DNA of 54,842 nucleotides from Bacteroidota bacterium (GCA_018267615.1 JAFDYD010000054.1:17900-72741), one strand, 5' to 3'. Counted from the first letter of the stretch, positions 16,356 through 24,824 are shown. The notes: generated by a model not told the origin, from the letters alone. A program made the numbers and translations.

Positions 16356-18818
16356 ATGATTAAGAACTATGTCAAAATCATTCTAAGAAATCTTTTAAAA
16401 AGAAAAGCATTTACGCTGATCAATTTATTTGGGCTCGCTACTGGAATGGCAGTGTGTCTTCTCTTGGTATTGTACATACAAAATGAATTGGGCTATGATG
16501 ATTTCCAGGAACGCGGAGACCAGATCTACAGGGTTGCACTGGAAAGAAAATATCCCGGAAGAAGCGCCTTTCTTGGCAAAATTCCCCGATCAATCGGACC
16601 GGCAATAAAAAAAGAATTCCCTGAAGTATTAGAGAATACGCACGTATTACAATATAGCAATGATGATAAGACTAAGGTAACAGTCGGGGAAAAACAATTC
16701 CTGGAAAAAGAAGTGTTGATGGCTGATTCAAATTTCTTTCGTGTCTTCACCGGAAAATTTTTGCAGGGAGACGGCAATACTGCATTGCAAAAACCGGGCA
16801 CTGTTGTTCTAACAGCTTCTACTGCAAAAAAATATTTTGGAACAGTTAGCGATGCAATGGGTAAAGAATTGAAAATGGAATTTGGTCAAAAATACATTGT
16901 AAGCGGAGTATGCGAGGACTGGCCAGAGAAATCTCATTTTGGTTTTACAATTCTTGCAACAACATCGGGAGAAAATAACATGAATAACCCGGAATATATT
17001 TATTTTGGCCCTTATGATTATGTTCTTTTGAACAAAAATGCATCCGCATCGGCGCTTGAAGCAAAGCTGCCACAAATCGTAGATAAATACGTTGCAGGAA
17101 TTGTCGCAAGAAGTTTCGGTGAACCGTATGATAAGTTTGTCGCGGAGGGCAATGGCTATCGTTATTTTCTTCAGCCGATAAAAAAAATCCATTTGACTTC
17201 TGCGCTGGAACAAGAATTAAGGCCAACCGTGAGTATGCAGACTATTATTTTATTCGGCGCTATCGCGGCTTTTATACTATTCCTGGCTTGCGTGAATTTC
17301 ATAAATCTTTCCACGGCTCTTTCCATCGAAAGAGCAAGGGAGATCGGCATACGAAAAACGTTTGGTTCACGCAAAAGGCAACTGATCGGTCAATTTCTAT
17401 TGGAGTCGATACTATTTGGTATAACCAGTTTGCTGATAGCGCTATTTCTTGTCTACTTATTGGTGCCAGCGCTCAATAAGATTGCCGGTATGGAATTGTC
17501 GTTTAGTTATTTTTTAACTCCACTGAGCATTTTGTCATTGTTGTTTTTTTCAATATTCATAGGTATCGTGGCCGGTATTTATCCTGCATTCATGTTGTCG
17601 TCATTCGACCCGATCATAGTCCTGAAGGGACGATTTAAATCCAACAACCGCGGCATTGCGCTAAGGAACGGATTGGTCGTTTTCCAATTTTCTATTTCGG
17701 TAATCTTGATCATCTGTACGATTGTAGTGAATAACCAGATGCAATATGTTTTGGGTGACCAGCTTGGTTTTAAAAAAGATCATATTATTTCCATAGACAA
17801 GGCGTGGAAAGTCAGTGCCGAAAACCATGGCGACCAGCATCGTGCTTTCCTGGACGAAATTTCTAAAATCTCAGGAGTAGAAAATGCATCTGCATGTGAT
17901 GCATTGCCCGGAGATATCGAATTGGGTGGAGGCGGCACTTGGCTGGCATTGGATAATAATGCATCACGAACTGATAAAATCCTTCAGACAGACGAAAATT
18001 TTGTCAAAGTTCTTGGGCTTGAATTAAAAGAAGGTCGTTTTTTTTCAAATCAATTTACCACTGATTCATTGGGGATTGTTTTAAACGAAGAAGCTGTAAA
18101 AGATTTCGGCTTACAACACCCTATCGGTGCACGTCTGATTAGTAAAGAACCATTCCTCGATTCCCATGATGGCAAAGAGCATAATATATTTACCGTAGTG
18201 GGTGTTGTGAAAGATTTTCATTTTCAATCACTGCACAAAAAGATCGTGCCATTGGTGATGATCAACGCTAATAAATTTGGAGGGAGCACGATAGCAGTTA
18301 GTATTAAAGGCGACCATTTTAAAACAACCATTAATGCGATCGAAAAAACATGGAAAAGTTTTGGCTCTACCAATGAATTTAACTTTAATTTCCTGGATCA
18401 AAACATTGCGGCGTTATATAGATCTGAACAGAGTCAGCAAAAAATCTTTACTATTTTTTCTATGCTAGCGATTATGATTGCCTGTATCGGATTATTCGGG
18501 CTTGCAACTTATTCCACATTACAACGAACAAAAGAAATCGGTATTCGAAAAGTACTTGGTGCAGGATCGAATAATATCGTCTTCATTCTGTCAAAAGATT
18601 TTCTCAAACTCGTGATCATAGCAACATGTATTGCTTTCCCGATTGCATGGTGGGCGATGAAATCATGGCTCAAGAATTTTTCATACAGAGTGAATATAAG
18701 CTGGTGGATATTTTTGGTTGCGGGGATGATTGCGGCTGGCATTGCTTTTATAACGATTAGTTTTCAGACAATCAAAGCAGCGACGGCGAACCCGGTGAAG
18801 AGCCTGCGTATGGAATAA
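16356..18818 (+). CDS. ABC transporter permease, MacB/FtsX type
   Basis: The 820-residue protein has the layout of large Bacteroidota MacB-like permeases: an N-terminal IILRNLLKRKAFTLINLFGLATG membrane segment, a periplasmic domain of about 240 residues, three membrane segments with the FtsX motif IGIRKTFGSRKRQL, a second periplasmic domain, and a second FtsX core (IGIRKVLGAGSNNI) near the C-terminus. Two FtsX domains in one chain are normal for this subfamily. No ATPase gene adjoins it, so its partner is elsewhere. Substrate is unknown; macrolides, peptides and lipoproteins are all known for relatives. Confidence 0.92.
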   Translation: MIKNYVKIILRNLLKRKAFTLINLFGLATGMAVCLLLVLYIQNELGYDDFQERGDQIYRVALERKYPGRSAFLGKIPRSIGPAIKKEFPEVLENTHVLQYSNDDKTKVTVGEKQFLEKEVLMADSNFFRVFTGKFLQGDGNTALQKPGTVVLTASTAKKYFGTVSDAMGKELKMEFGQKYIVSGVCEDWPEKSHFGFTILATTSGENNMNNPEYIYFGPYDYVLLNKNASASALEAKLPQIVDKYVAGIVARSFGEPYDKFVAEGNGYRYFLQPIKKIHLTSALEQELRPTVSMQTIILFGAIAAFILFLACVNFINLSTALSIERAREIGIRKTFGSRKRQLIGQFLLESILFGITSLLIALFLVYLLVPALNKIAGMELSFSYFLTPLSILSLLFFSIFIGIVAGIYPAFMLSSFDPIIVLKGRFKSNNRGIALRNGLVVFQFSISVILIICTIVVNNQMQYVLGDQLGFKKDHIISIDKAWKVSAENHGDQHRAFLDEISKISGVENASACDALPGDIELGGGGTWLALDNNASRTDKILQTDENFVKVLGLELKEGRFFSNQFTTDSLGIVLNEEAVKDFGLQHPIGARLISKEPFLDSHDGKEHNIFTVVGVVKDFHFQSLHKKIVPLVMINANKFGGSTIAVSIKGDHFKTTINAIEKTWKSFGSTNEFNFNFLDQNIAALYRSEQSQQKIFTIFSMLAIMIACIGLFGLATYSTLQRTKEIGIRKVLGAGSNNIVFILSKDFLKLVIIATCIAFPIAWWAMKSWLKNFSYRVNISWWIFLVAGMIAAGIAFITISFQTIKAATANPVKSLRME

Positions 18819-18921
18819 GGGTCTGCAAACAGTTAATAAAACCGGCAACTTGCCTTTAAAAACTTTAAAAAAAACGTGTTTTAACGGTAGCAACATATCA
18901 TTTTTTCCCGGAAATTGCGAA

Positions 18922-19176
18922 ATGGATTATATTAAATTCGAAGAAGTCATTAAGCACCTTTCAAAGAAATACAAATCTGGTGGCTATATCGACGATGATT
19001 TTTCCTGGCTCTTTCGCATGTCGGGAAATGATTTGGAACTATTGAAATCAGTCCGGGAAGAAATTTTGGATAGAATGCAATCAATCAACTTCCGCTATTC
19101 AGGAACATGGGCCTATTACATGTGCCGGAACATAATGGTACAGGATGAATTGCGAAATAAAGTATTCGGATCCTGA
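18922..19176 (+). CDS. Hypothetical small protein (84 aa)
   Basis: I chose the ATG at 18922 (MDYIKFEEVI). The product is largely helical and acidic at the N-terminus, with Trp and Tyr in the middle (DDFSWLFRM) and FRYSGTWAYYMCRN near the end. I do not recognise the family. It follows the permease gene by about 100 bp on the same strand, so cotranscription is possible. It ends before a CCTATAC-type repeat element. Confidence 0.55.
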   Translation: MDYIKFEEVIKHLSKKYKSGGYIDDDFSWLFRMSGNDLELLKSVREEILDRMQSINFRYSGTWAYYMCRNIMVQDELRNKVFGS

Positions 19177-19211
19177 TTTTTTTGAACGATCGATGGTGAT
19201 TGAATAAGCTA

Positions 19212-19312
19212 TGGCATGCCTTATTTCAATTCACATCTTTATTCCATTAATAGTAGTATCATCAACTACCAACTTTCTATACCCTATACCCTATACCCTA
19301 CACCCAACCTCC
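19212..19312. repeat. CCTATAC-word element with conserved loop
   Basis: TTTCAATTCAC near 19224 is followed, after about 40 bp, by tandem CCTATAC words (19277-19312). The second element of this family, at 43955-44148, has the same inner sequence (TTTCAATTCAC then TTTTATTTTTC). Its right part overlaps the 3' end of the sigma factor gene on the opposite strand. Confidence 0.7.
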
Positions 19313-20596
19313 TGCATCGCTGTTACGCAATAGCGAAAGTCTGCTATTCAAAATTTTCTTTTCAGTTTCGGAAGATGTTAAATCCAGTGCCGTTTCGAGG
19401 CTTGCTTTTGCCTTATCATAGTTGTGCAACCGCGTAAAAATCTCTCCAACCAAACTGTGGTATAAATAAAATGATTCTAATTTTTTTAAGTCCGGCATGC
19501 TTTGCAAATATTCGAGCGCTTTTGCTGAACCATAAACCTGCATGATAGCAACGGCCCTGTTTAAGTCGGTAACAGGCGATGGCGATATTTTCGAAAGCCA
19601 CTCGTACAGTTCCAGAATTTTTTTCCAATTTGTTTGATCAAAAACTTTGGCGGCACAATGTTCAAACGCAATGGCTGCTTCGATGTGATATGGACTTATC
19701 TCATCGCCAAACGCCGCATCGCTTAGATAACAATTGCCCAAATGAATCAGGTCGTAATCCCATTTGCGTCTGTCCTGGTAAGATAGCAAAACGATTTCAC
19801 CCTCCGGTGTCAGCCGGCTTTCTATTCTTGCTGCATGGAAACACATTAGTGCCATCAACGCAAATACTTCCGGTAATTTTGTATGACGATTTTCCGCTAG
19901 CAATTTCCCCAGCATCATCGCCTCTGCCATCAGGTCTTTCCTGATCAACTGATCCGCAACGGAAGAATTATATCCCGCATTGAACAATAAATAAATAGAA
20001 TTGAGCACTGCATTCGTTCTATTCTTCAAATCAGAACCGGGTGGAATTTCCAATTTGGCTTTATGTTCCCTGAAAAATTCTTTTGTCCGGTATAATCTTT
20101 TGGAAATAGTGTCTTCGGTTGTCAGAAGTGTTTGAGCAATTTCTGCGGTACTAAAACCGCAAAGTGTTTTTTATATTAAAGTGATTTGACTTTCGGGCGA
20201 AATATCCGGCCGACAACATGCAAACATCATCCCCAACATATCGTCTTTGATCGGATCTTCTCTCCAAAGATTTTCCATCGTGGCGGGAAGCGTATATTCC
20301 GACATTAATAGTGCTCTCTCACTGTCTGAAAAATCATAGCTCACCGCATGTTTGTTTTTACGAATCGTATCTATTGCTTTGTTGCGCGCCACCAGAAATA
20401 ACCAGCTGGATGGACTATCAGGAACGCCTTTGACGGGCCAGCTTTCAATCGCTGCAAGAAAAGTCTGTTGAACAATATCCTCGGCAGTTTCAAGATTTTC
20501 GATTCCAAATACTTTTGTTAAAACAGAAACCATCTTTCCCGATTCTTGCCGAAAAAGATGGTCAGTGATCTGGTGTATATTGTCTTGGATATTCAA
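19298..20596 (-). pseudogene. ECF42-type RNA polymerase sigma factor, interrupted by an in-frame TAA
   Basis: The reading frame encodes a sigma-70-family factor of the DUF6596 / ECF42 type: region 2 (TAEDIVQQTFLAAIESW, then ARNKAIDTIRKNK), a region 4 helix-turn-helix (CGFSTAEIAQTLLTTEDTISKRL) and a long C-terminal TPR-like extension (LNRAVAIMQVYG). Normal length is about 410-430 residues, as here. A single in-frame TAA at 20171-20173 lies just before region 4 and splits the frame, with no shift on either side. The start is a TTG directly after the TGA of the YCII gene (20597), suggesting translational coupling. Either it is inactivated, or the stop is a sequencing error or is read through. 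Confidence 0.85.
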
Positions 20597-20965
20597 TCAG
20601 GCTTTTAATTCATCGATTTGTTCTGCGAGTCTAACTTCCCGTACTTCAACCATCCCATCATCAAATTCCAATATGGGACAACCTTGCGCGATGGCAACAG
20701 CAGATTCGTAATTTTCTGCGAGACAAATCAAATAACCTCCTACAAATTCTTTACCTTCCAAATATGGCCCGTCAGAAATAATTTTTTTTGTACCACTAAC
20801 CATTCTACCTGTATCAGTAAGAGGCTGCGCACTCACGAATTGTTTTTTTTCCGCGAGTTCACGCATCCATATCATCCACCGGTCCATGTGCAGCTTCCAT
20901 TTCTCGTTATCGTGTTGCACTTCGCGTGCATCGCCTCCTCTGAATAAAAATAAGAACTCTTTCAT
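20597..20965 (-). CDS. YCII / DGPF domain protein
   Basis: The 122-residue protein has the YCII-related (DGPF) pattern: MKEFLFLFRGGD, a long helical stretch (WMIWMRELAEKKQFVSAQPL), and the eponymous DGPYLEGKEFVGGYLI followed by an aliphatic strand and a Val-Arg-Glu-rich end. Family knowledge: such proteins are the standard partners of ECF42 sigma factors, which sit immediately downstream here with no gap. Function is unproven, possibly enzymatic via a conserved His-Asp pair in other members. It follows the other YCII gene by 8 bp. Confidence 0.88.
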   Translation of the reverse strand: MKEFLFLFRGGDAREVQHDNEKWKLHMDRWMIWMRELAEKKQFVSAQPLTDTGRMVSGTKKIISDGPYLEGKEFVGGYLICLAENYESAVAIAQGCPILEFDDGMVEVREVRLAEQIDELKA

Positions 20966-20973
20966 ATTGAAAA

Positions 20974-21357
20974 CTATTTTCCCTTTGGATACACAAAATT
21001 TGTTTTCTCTTCCTTCATTTTTATCGGCCTTACTTCGATGGTTGCCGACGGAACAAAAGCAAACTCTGGGTTTTCCTTGGCAATATCAATGGCATCATCC
21101 ATCGAATTTGCCAGGATATGATAATAACCGACCTGCACTTCTTTTGAAGGATCTACATTTGCTACATTCCAATCTTTCCCGGTTTTTGAAATATGAACAC
21201 CTTCGCGAACGATCGGCTGTGCAGCGATGAGTTTCCCTGCGCTTTTGAGTTTGTTAATATAAACTTCACATTGTTTTACAAATTCAAGATGTTGCTCGGG
21301 ACTTAATGCCGCTTTTGCATCACCTGCGTTGCGGATATAGAACATGTATTCTTTCAT
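20974..21357 (-). CDS. YCII-related protein, second copy
   Basis: I chose the ATG at 21357 (MKEYMFYIRN), giving 127 residues. A longer frame would run far into the upstream SRPBCC gene. The pattern is YCII-like: a Met-rich opening, HLEFVKQCEVYINKLKSAGKLIAAQPI, and a strand-rich end (VQVGYYHILANSMDDAIDIAKENP). The DGPF motif is less intact here. It lies in the same operon, 19 bp after the SRPBCC gene. Like the other YCII gene it is probably part of the sigma factor regulon. Confidence 0.83.
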   Translation of the reverse strand: MKEYMFYIRNAGDAKAALSPEQHLEFVKQCEVYINKLKSAGKLIAAQPIVREGVHISKTGKDWNVANVDPSKEVQVGYYHILANSMDDAIDIAKENPEFAFVPSATIEVRPIKMKEEKTNFVYPKGK

Positions 21358-21376
21358 ATCACTTGGTTTTAAAAAT

Positions 21377-21793
21377 CTAATTTTCCGGTCTCGTGATTTC
21401 TTTTCCCGCGAGAAATTGTTTCCAGGGTTTCCAGTAATGATCGTGCCATCCTTTATCGAGTCCGGCAGCTTTTTCATCCGGTACATTTCCGTGAAATACA
21501 TGTACAATTCCATCTGATCCCTTTTGCTCGAACGACAAAGCAAAAACTGAAGCTTCTGCCTTCGCTCCCCAATCGGAACCGATCCATTCCTGCACGATCA
21601 ATTTATTTTTTACAGTCAGGAGTGTCTTACCAGAAATATAACCACCAAACGATTCTAATACGCTACCGGCTTTTTCAGAAATCTTTACCGGGGCATTGGT
21701 GATCATGCCATGCAACTTTGCGTCCATATAAAGGTCATAAAGTTGTTTGACTTTTGCATTTTTAAAGACAATTTTTTGATTAATCGTTGCCAT
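21377..21793 (-). CDS. SRPBCC / AHSA1-like domain protein
   Basis: The 138-residue protein opens KIVFKNAKVKQLYDLYMDAKLHG, the activator-of-Hsp90-ATPase (AHSA1) START-like pattern. It continues with a glycine-rich ESFGGYISGKTL and ends DHYWKPWKQFLAG. Family knowledge: single-domain members bind hydrophobic ligands or act in stress. It heads the minus-strand operon SRPBCC, YCII, YCII, sigma and is preceded by an ECF-type promoter at 21836-21862. Confidence 0.88.
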   Translation of the reverse strand: MATINQKIVFKNAKVKQLYDLYMDAKLHGMITNAPVKISEKAGSVLESFGGYISGKTLLTVKNKLIVQEWIGSDWGAKAEASVFALSFEQKGSDGIVHVFHGNVPDEKAAGLDKGWHDHYWKPWKQFLAGKEITRPEN

Positions 21794-21835
21794 AAATTTT
21801 TATTTAATCGTGAACGATGATGTTTACTCTATAAA

Positions 21836-21862
21836 GTCGTTTGTATGTGAAAGATTGGGACA
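21836..21862 (-). promoter_or_regulatory. ECF42-type promoter of the SRPBCC-YCII-sigma operon
   Basis: On the minus strand TGTCCCA (21856-21862) is followed by 16 nt and CGAC (21836-21839). This is the same arrangement as at 22406-22432. It resembles the ECF42 motif as I recall it (TGTCGA -35 and CGA/TC -10 elements). CGAC lies about 43 nt before the SRPBCC start. Confidence 0.7.
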
Positions 21863-21930
21863 TGTATCTGAAAATATTTTTTTCCTGGCTTCTTCAAGGG
21901 CGCTCTGCGAAAACTTCTTTCAAGTTTCAA

Positions 21931-22350
21931 TCAAACCATCTTCGCTGCATCGATCTGCATCATCAATTCAAGCATGCTCATCTCTATCCAATGCTCGATG
22001 ATCTTACTGTCTTTATTAAATTTATACACATGGATCTCGGTCCATTTAATTTTTCTGTTTGTTGCCGGGTATTGCATGTATGGGCCTGCATTGGTGGCAA
22101 CAGCGTGGCTCATTTCCACCACGAAATTTTCGTCTGCGATCAGCCGGTCTTCGGCTACGGCCACATCTGGAAATGCGGTATTCATAACCGACCCGATTTC
22201 TTTGTACCCCTGGAGCCCGGGTGAAACGGGGACTTTGAAATTGTGTTTGAATTCTTTTGCAAATAAATGGTCTACGCCATTTACATTATGTTCGTTTTTG
22301 AAAACCTTGGTGAACTCACGAATGGCCTGCTTGTTTTTTTCAATACTCAT
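21931..22350 (-). CDS. SnoaL-like / ester cyclase family protein
   Basis: The 139-residue protein has the SnoaL-type NTF2 fold pattern: MSIEKNKQAIREFTKVF, a GYKEIGSVMNTAFPDVAVAEDRLIADENFVV core and a C-terminal KWTEIHVYKFN..KIIEHWIEMSM. Family knowledge: SnoaL is a polyketide cyclase, but stand-alone members are often of unknown function. It is transcribed in the direction of the sigma operon and has an ECF-type promoter of its own at 22406-22432, so it belongs to the same regulon. Confidence 0.88.
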   Translation of the reverse strand: MSIEKNKQAIREFTKVFKNEHNVNGVDHLFAKEFKHNFKVPVSPGLQGYKEIGSVMNTAFPDVAVAEDRLIADENFVVEMSHAVATNAGPYMQYPATNRKIKWTEIHVYKFNKDSKIIEHWIEMSMLELMMQIDAAKMV

Positions 22351-22405
22351 AAAATTTTTGTTGATAGATGATTAATGTAATTTCTAAACCGATATCATCT
22401 ATAAA

Positions 22406-22432
22406 GTCGAAGTGCCTGCCACGATTTGGACA
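22406..22432 (-). promoter_or_regulatory. ECF42-type promoter of the SnoaL gene
   Basis: On the minus strand TGTCCAA (22426-22432) is followed by 16 nt and CGAC (22406-22409). The surrounding TCTATAAAGTCG is identical to the first site. The two sites differ little except in the spacer. Confidence 0.7.
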
Positions 22433-22511
22433 ACCAGATGAAGATTTTTTTTGAACCTGGGAATTTTTGAAAAGAATGCAGACTGAGAAGAAGTGGTTAG
22501 AATCAAAACAT

Positions 22512-22606
22512 CCTTTGCGTTTTTGCGTTTTTGCGTCTTTGCGTGAAAATATATCTCCGACTATTCCAGAGTGGAATTTTCGCGCAAAGACGCAAAAATC
22601 GCAAAG
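22512..22606. repeat. GCGTCTTT-family hairpin element, copy 1
   Basis: The left arm (22512-22550) repeats TTTGCGT words and ends GTGAAAAT. The right arm (22576-22606) is its complement, ATTTTCGCGCAAAGACGC. The apex contains CTCCGACTATTCCAGAG, itself a partial palindrome. It lies between the 3' end of the RibD-like gene and the SnoaL gene. Confidence 0.8.
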
Positions 22607-22623
22607 AGATAAACCTATGTCTG

Positions 22624-23181
22624 CTACTTTATTATTTGGTAGCGCAGCTCTACCATGCCATTTTTATAGGCTGTGGTATCTTTCAAGTGTAATACTTGTT
22701 CCAGCCCGATATGATCGAAAAATGGCAAGCCCTCACCCAAGATAATTGGCAGCATGCTTAATCTTATTTCATCTGCTAATTTCTGTTGAATAAAATTTTT
22801 AGTTAGCGAAGAACCGCCGACCACCCACACATTTTTATAATTTGGTTTCAATCGTTCATTGACAAGTTTGCTTAATTCGCCAGAATAGAATTCGATTTGC
22901 GGTCCGGCTGTCGGCAGGTTTCGGCTGGTCAATACTATTGTCGGTTTATGGCCATAAGCCCAGCCATAAGATTTCGAAAGTTCAACGGCAAGTTCGTAAG
23001 TCCTCGAGCCCATCACGTAGCAATCGATTGTTTTCAGAAATTCTACGGGATCTTGCCCGGTAACACCTTTGTCGTATTTATGCGATGTTTCAAACCATGA
23101 AATGCTATTGTCCTTTTTTGCAATGATTCCGTCAACACTTGAAACCATGTGAATCGTTATTCTAAATTCGGCAGTTGCCAT
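22624..23181 (-). CDS. RibD C-terminal / dihydrofolate reductase-like protein (paralogue 2)
   Basis: The 185-residue protein (start at 23181, MATAEFR; a start at 23190 is possible) contains MVSSVDGIIAKKDN, YVMGSRTYEL and VWVVGGSSLTKNFIQQKLADEIRL. These are the NADPH-binding and fold motifs of stand-alone RibD_C proteins. Substrate is unknown. It is one of three paralogues in the window, and its neighbour 23447-24010 on the plus strand is divergently oriented with a GGAGAGC-type hairpin in the gap. Confidence 0.87.
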   Translation of the reverse strand: MATAEFRITIHMVSSVDGIIAKKDNSISWFETSHKYDKGVTGQDPVEFLKTIDCYVMGSRTYELAVELSKSYGWAYGHKPTIVLTSRNLPTAGPQIEFYSGELSKLVNERLKPNYKNVWVVGGSSLTKNFIQQKLADEIRLSMLPIILGEGLPFFDHIGLEQVLHLKDTTAYKNGMVELRYQIIK

Positions 23182-23301
23182 TTCTTGCATTTTGATAGTG
23201 CGTGATATAAATCAATTTAGTCGTCTCGCCGATCGACCACGCCACAAATTTACTTTTTTGGAACTATGGCCAGCACTTCGGATGGTTCGGTTTGAAAAAA
23301 A

Positions 23302-23353
23302 AGAGCAGGACTGAGAGCGCCCCTCCTTTCGCTCTACACTCTGTTTCTCCTGC
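23302..23353. repeat. GGAGAGC-family hairpin element, copy 1 (short)
   Basis: GAGCAGGACTGAGAGCG pairs imperfectly with CGCTCTACACTCTGTTTCTCC. It lies in the divergent gap between two RibD-like genes. The vocabulary is that of the elements at 24765 and 27585. Confidence 0.55.
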
Positions 23354-23446
23354 CTTGTCGCAATCGTACTCGAAATTTGTCGCAAATTGCCCCGAAAAAT
23401 TTCTACATCTTGCAGCAATTTGCATTTGAATATTTAAAAAACTGCT

Positions 23447-24010
23447 ATGAAAAAAATAATTGTACAGGAGTTTATTACGCTAAATGGATTTATTGAAGAT
23501 GCGAATGACAAAGACATGAAATGGGTAACAAATATTTTTAATGAAGAAATGGTGAAGGAGATAGCCGACTGGTCCAAAAATGTTGATACGATTATGCTCG
23601 GTAGAACCACTTTTGAAATTTTATCTGCGTATTGGCCTACAAGCTGGGCAAAAGAAAGAGATCCTGTTATGTATGCGCACATGAATAATGCCGCAAAAAT
23701 CGTTTTTTCAAAAACACTCAACGATCCGAAGTGGAACAATACTACCATCATGCGAGATATTAATTATGATGCGATTCAGCAATTAAAAAATTCAGGCGGC
23801 AGGAACATTGCGATCAGCGGCAGCGCGAGCATCGTTCAATCGCTCATGAATCTTGATTTAGTTGACGAATTGCATTTAATGGTTCATCCGCTTGCTGTAG
23901 GTAATGGCAAGTCTTTATTTGCTAACTTGAACGAAAGGCGGAACTTTAACCTGCGCAATTCAAAATTATTTAAGAACGGGGTGATTGTTCTCTATTACGA
24001 AAGAAAATAA
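23447..24010 (+). CDS. RibD C-terminal / dihydrofolate reductase-like protein (paralogue 3)
   Basis: The 187-residue protein starts MKKIIVQEFITLNGFIEDAND and contains TIMLGRTTFEIL, IAISGSASIVQSLMNLDLVDEL and the VHPLAVGNGKSLF strand. These are the hallmarks of the DHFR-fold RibD_C family, with the Gly-Ser-Ala-Ser turn for NADPH. Its reaction is unknown. It is followed 18 bp later by a small helix-hairpin-helix gene, so the two may be cotranscribed. Confidence 0.88.
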   Translation: MKKIIVQEFITLNGFIEDANDKDMKWVTNIFNEEMVKEIADWSKNVDTIMLGRTTFEILSAYWPTSWAKERDPVMYAHMNNAAKIVFSKTLNDPKWNNTTIMRDINYDAIQQLKNSGGRNIAISGSASIVQSLMNLDLVDELHLMVHPLAVGNGKSLFANLNERRNFNLRNSKLFKNGVIVLYYERK

Positions 24011-24028
24011 TTCTTAATAAGAAATAAT

Positions 24029-24238
24029 ATGGTCGCACAAAAAAATAACCAGGAAAATTTTCTCTCGCTACTCGGCGCCCCAGCAAGACGAGCTTTGGAA
24101 AATGAGGGAATTAATACTTTGAAAAAGCTGGCACAATTTACCGAGAAGGAAATTTTGAAACTTCATGGAATTGGAAAAAGCTCGATTCCGATATTGCAGG
24201 GGGCTTTGCGTGCTGCCGGCTTATCCTTTAAGAAATAA
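24029..24238 (+). CDS. RNAP alpha-CTD-like / helix-hairpin-helix small protein (69 aa)
   Basis: The 69-residue protein is a single domain resembling the RNA polymerase alpha C-terminal domain: LLGAPARRALENEGINTLKKL, then ILKLHGIGKSSIPILQGAL. The helix-hairpin-helix LHGIGKSS carries the turn that binds DNA backbone. Family knowledge: stand-alone members are common in Bacteroidota and Firmicutes, with no fixed role. It could touch DNA or other alphaCTD contacts (inference). It lies directly after a RibD-like gene. Confidence 0.8.
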   Translation: MVAQKNNQENFLSLLGAPARRALENEGINTLKKLAQFTEKEILKLHGIGKSSIPILQGALRAAGLSFKK

Positions 24239-24265
24239 TGAATGTGATAGTGCGCGTGTGCACTT

Positions 24266-24336
24266 GTATTTTTCGTGAGACGTGAAACGTCAAACGTGAA
24301 TGTATCGGCTCACGTTTCACGTCTCACGAAAAATAC
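24266..24336. repeat. CGTGAAA-word hairpin (25-bp perfect arms)
   Basis: The arms are 24266-24290 and 24312-24336, perfectly complementary over 25 bp (GTATTTTTCGTGAGACGTG and so on). The word is CGTGARA, at about 7 bp spacing. It lies between convergent genes, where it could act as a bidirectional terminator. Confidence 0.9.
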
Positions 24337-24348
24337 CTCTAAAAATAA

Positions 24349-24720
24349 TCATTGCTGTATCGTCGCTTCCCACTCTTTTGAAGAAAAATTATAATGATAT
24401 TCGAAAATACATATAACCGTTGCCGACGTTCTGCTTTCGAGAACTTTGACGAGCCTGTTCTGCATCGGAATAAAAACATATTCCGGTTTAACTTCGGTAT
24501 TCTTCTTCAATGCCCCTATTGCATTGTTTCGAACTTCACTCCATATATTTTGCCATAGCAATCTTTTCGATTCTTGGGCAGCTATCTGCTTCGCAGCGAT
24601 GCTGGAGCCGGATATCTCTCCAATCTTTCCAAAATCAATATAGAGTTCCAAATTGTTTCCACGAGGTTTTATTTCCTTCAGTGGTATTTTTAATTGCTCT
24701 TCGATTTCTTCTTTATTCAT
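24349..24720 (-). CDS. Hypothetical protein (123 aa)
   Basis: I do not recognise this family. The 123-residue product begins MNKEEIEEQLKIPLKEIKPR and has a central helix with many charged residues (AAKQIAAQESKRLLWQNIWSEVRNN), then a beta-rich end (TSATVICIFEYHYN) with a conserved-looking Trp. No signal peptide or membrane segment was seen. It starts in the divergent gap before rph, beside the GGAGAGC hairpin, and is not obviously related to rifampin resistance. Confidence 0.6.
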   Translation of the reverse strand: MNKEEIEEQLKIPLKEIKPRGNNLELYIDFGKIGEISGSSIAAKQIAAQESKRLLWQNIWSEVRNNAIGALKKNTEVKPEYVFIPMQNRLVKVLESRTSATVICIFEYHYNFSSKEWEATIQQ

Positions 24721-24764
24721 GCTACTAATATAGTAAAAATAAAGCCCGAACTATATTTAAAAAA

Positions 24765-24824
24765 GAGCGGAGGAACAGCGCGGAGAGCGAAGGGATAGGC
24801 GCTCTCCGCTCTGTTCCTCTGCTC
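24765..24824. repeat. GGAGAGC-family hairpin element, copy 2
   Basis: The left arm (24765-24789) starts GAGCGGAGGAACAGCG. The right arm (24800-24824) is its near-complement ending CTCTGCTC. It lies in the divergent gap upstream of rph. Confidence 0.8.

Noticed and set aside
19298..20596. Two separate genes instead of one interrupted sigma factor
   Set aside because: Both halves are in the same frame, together give the complete family domain order, and the second half has no start of its own before conserved region 4.
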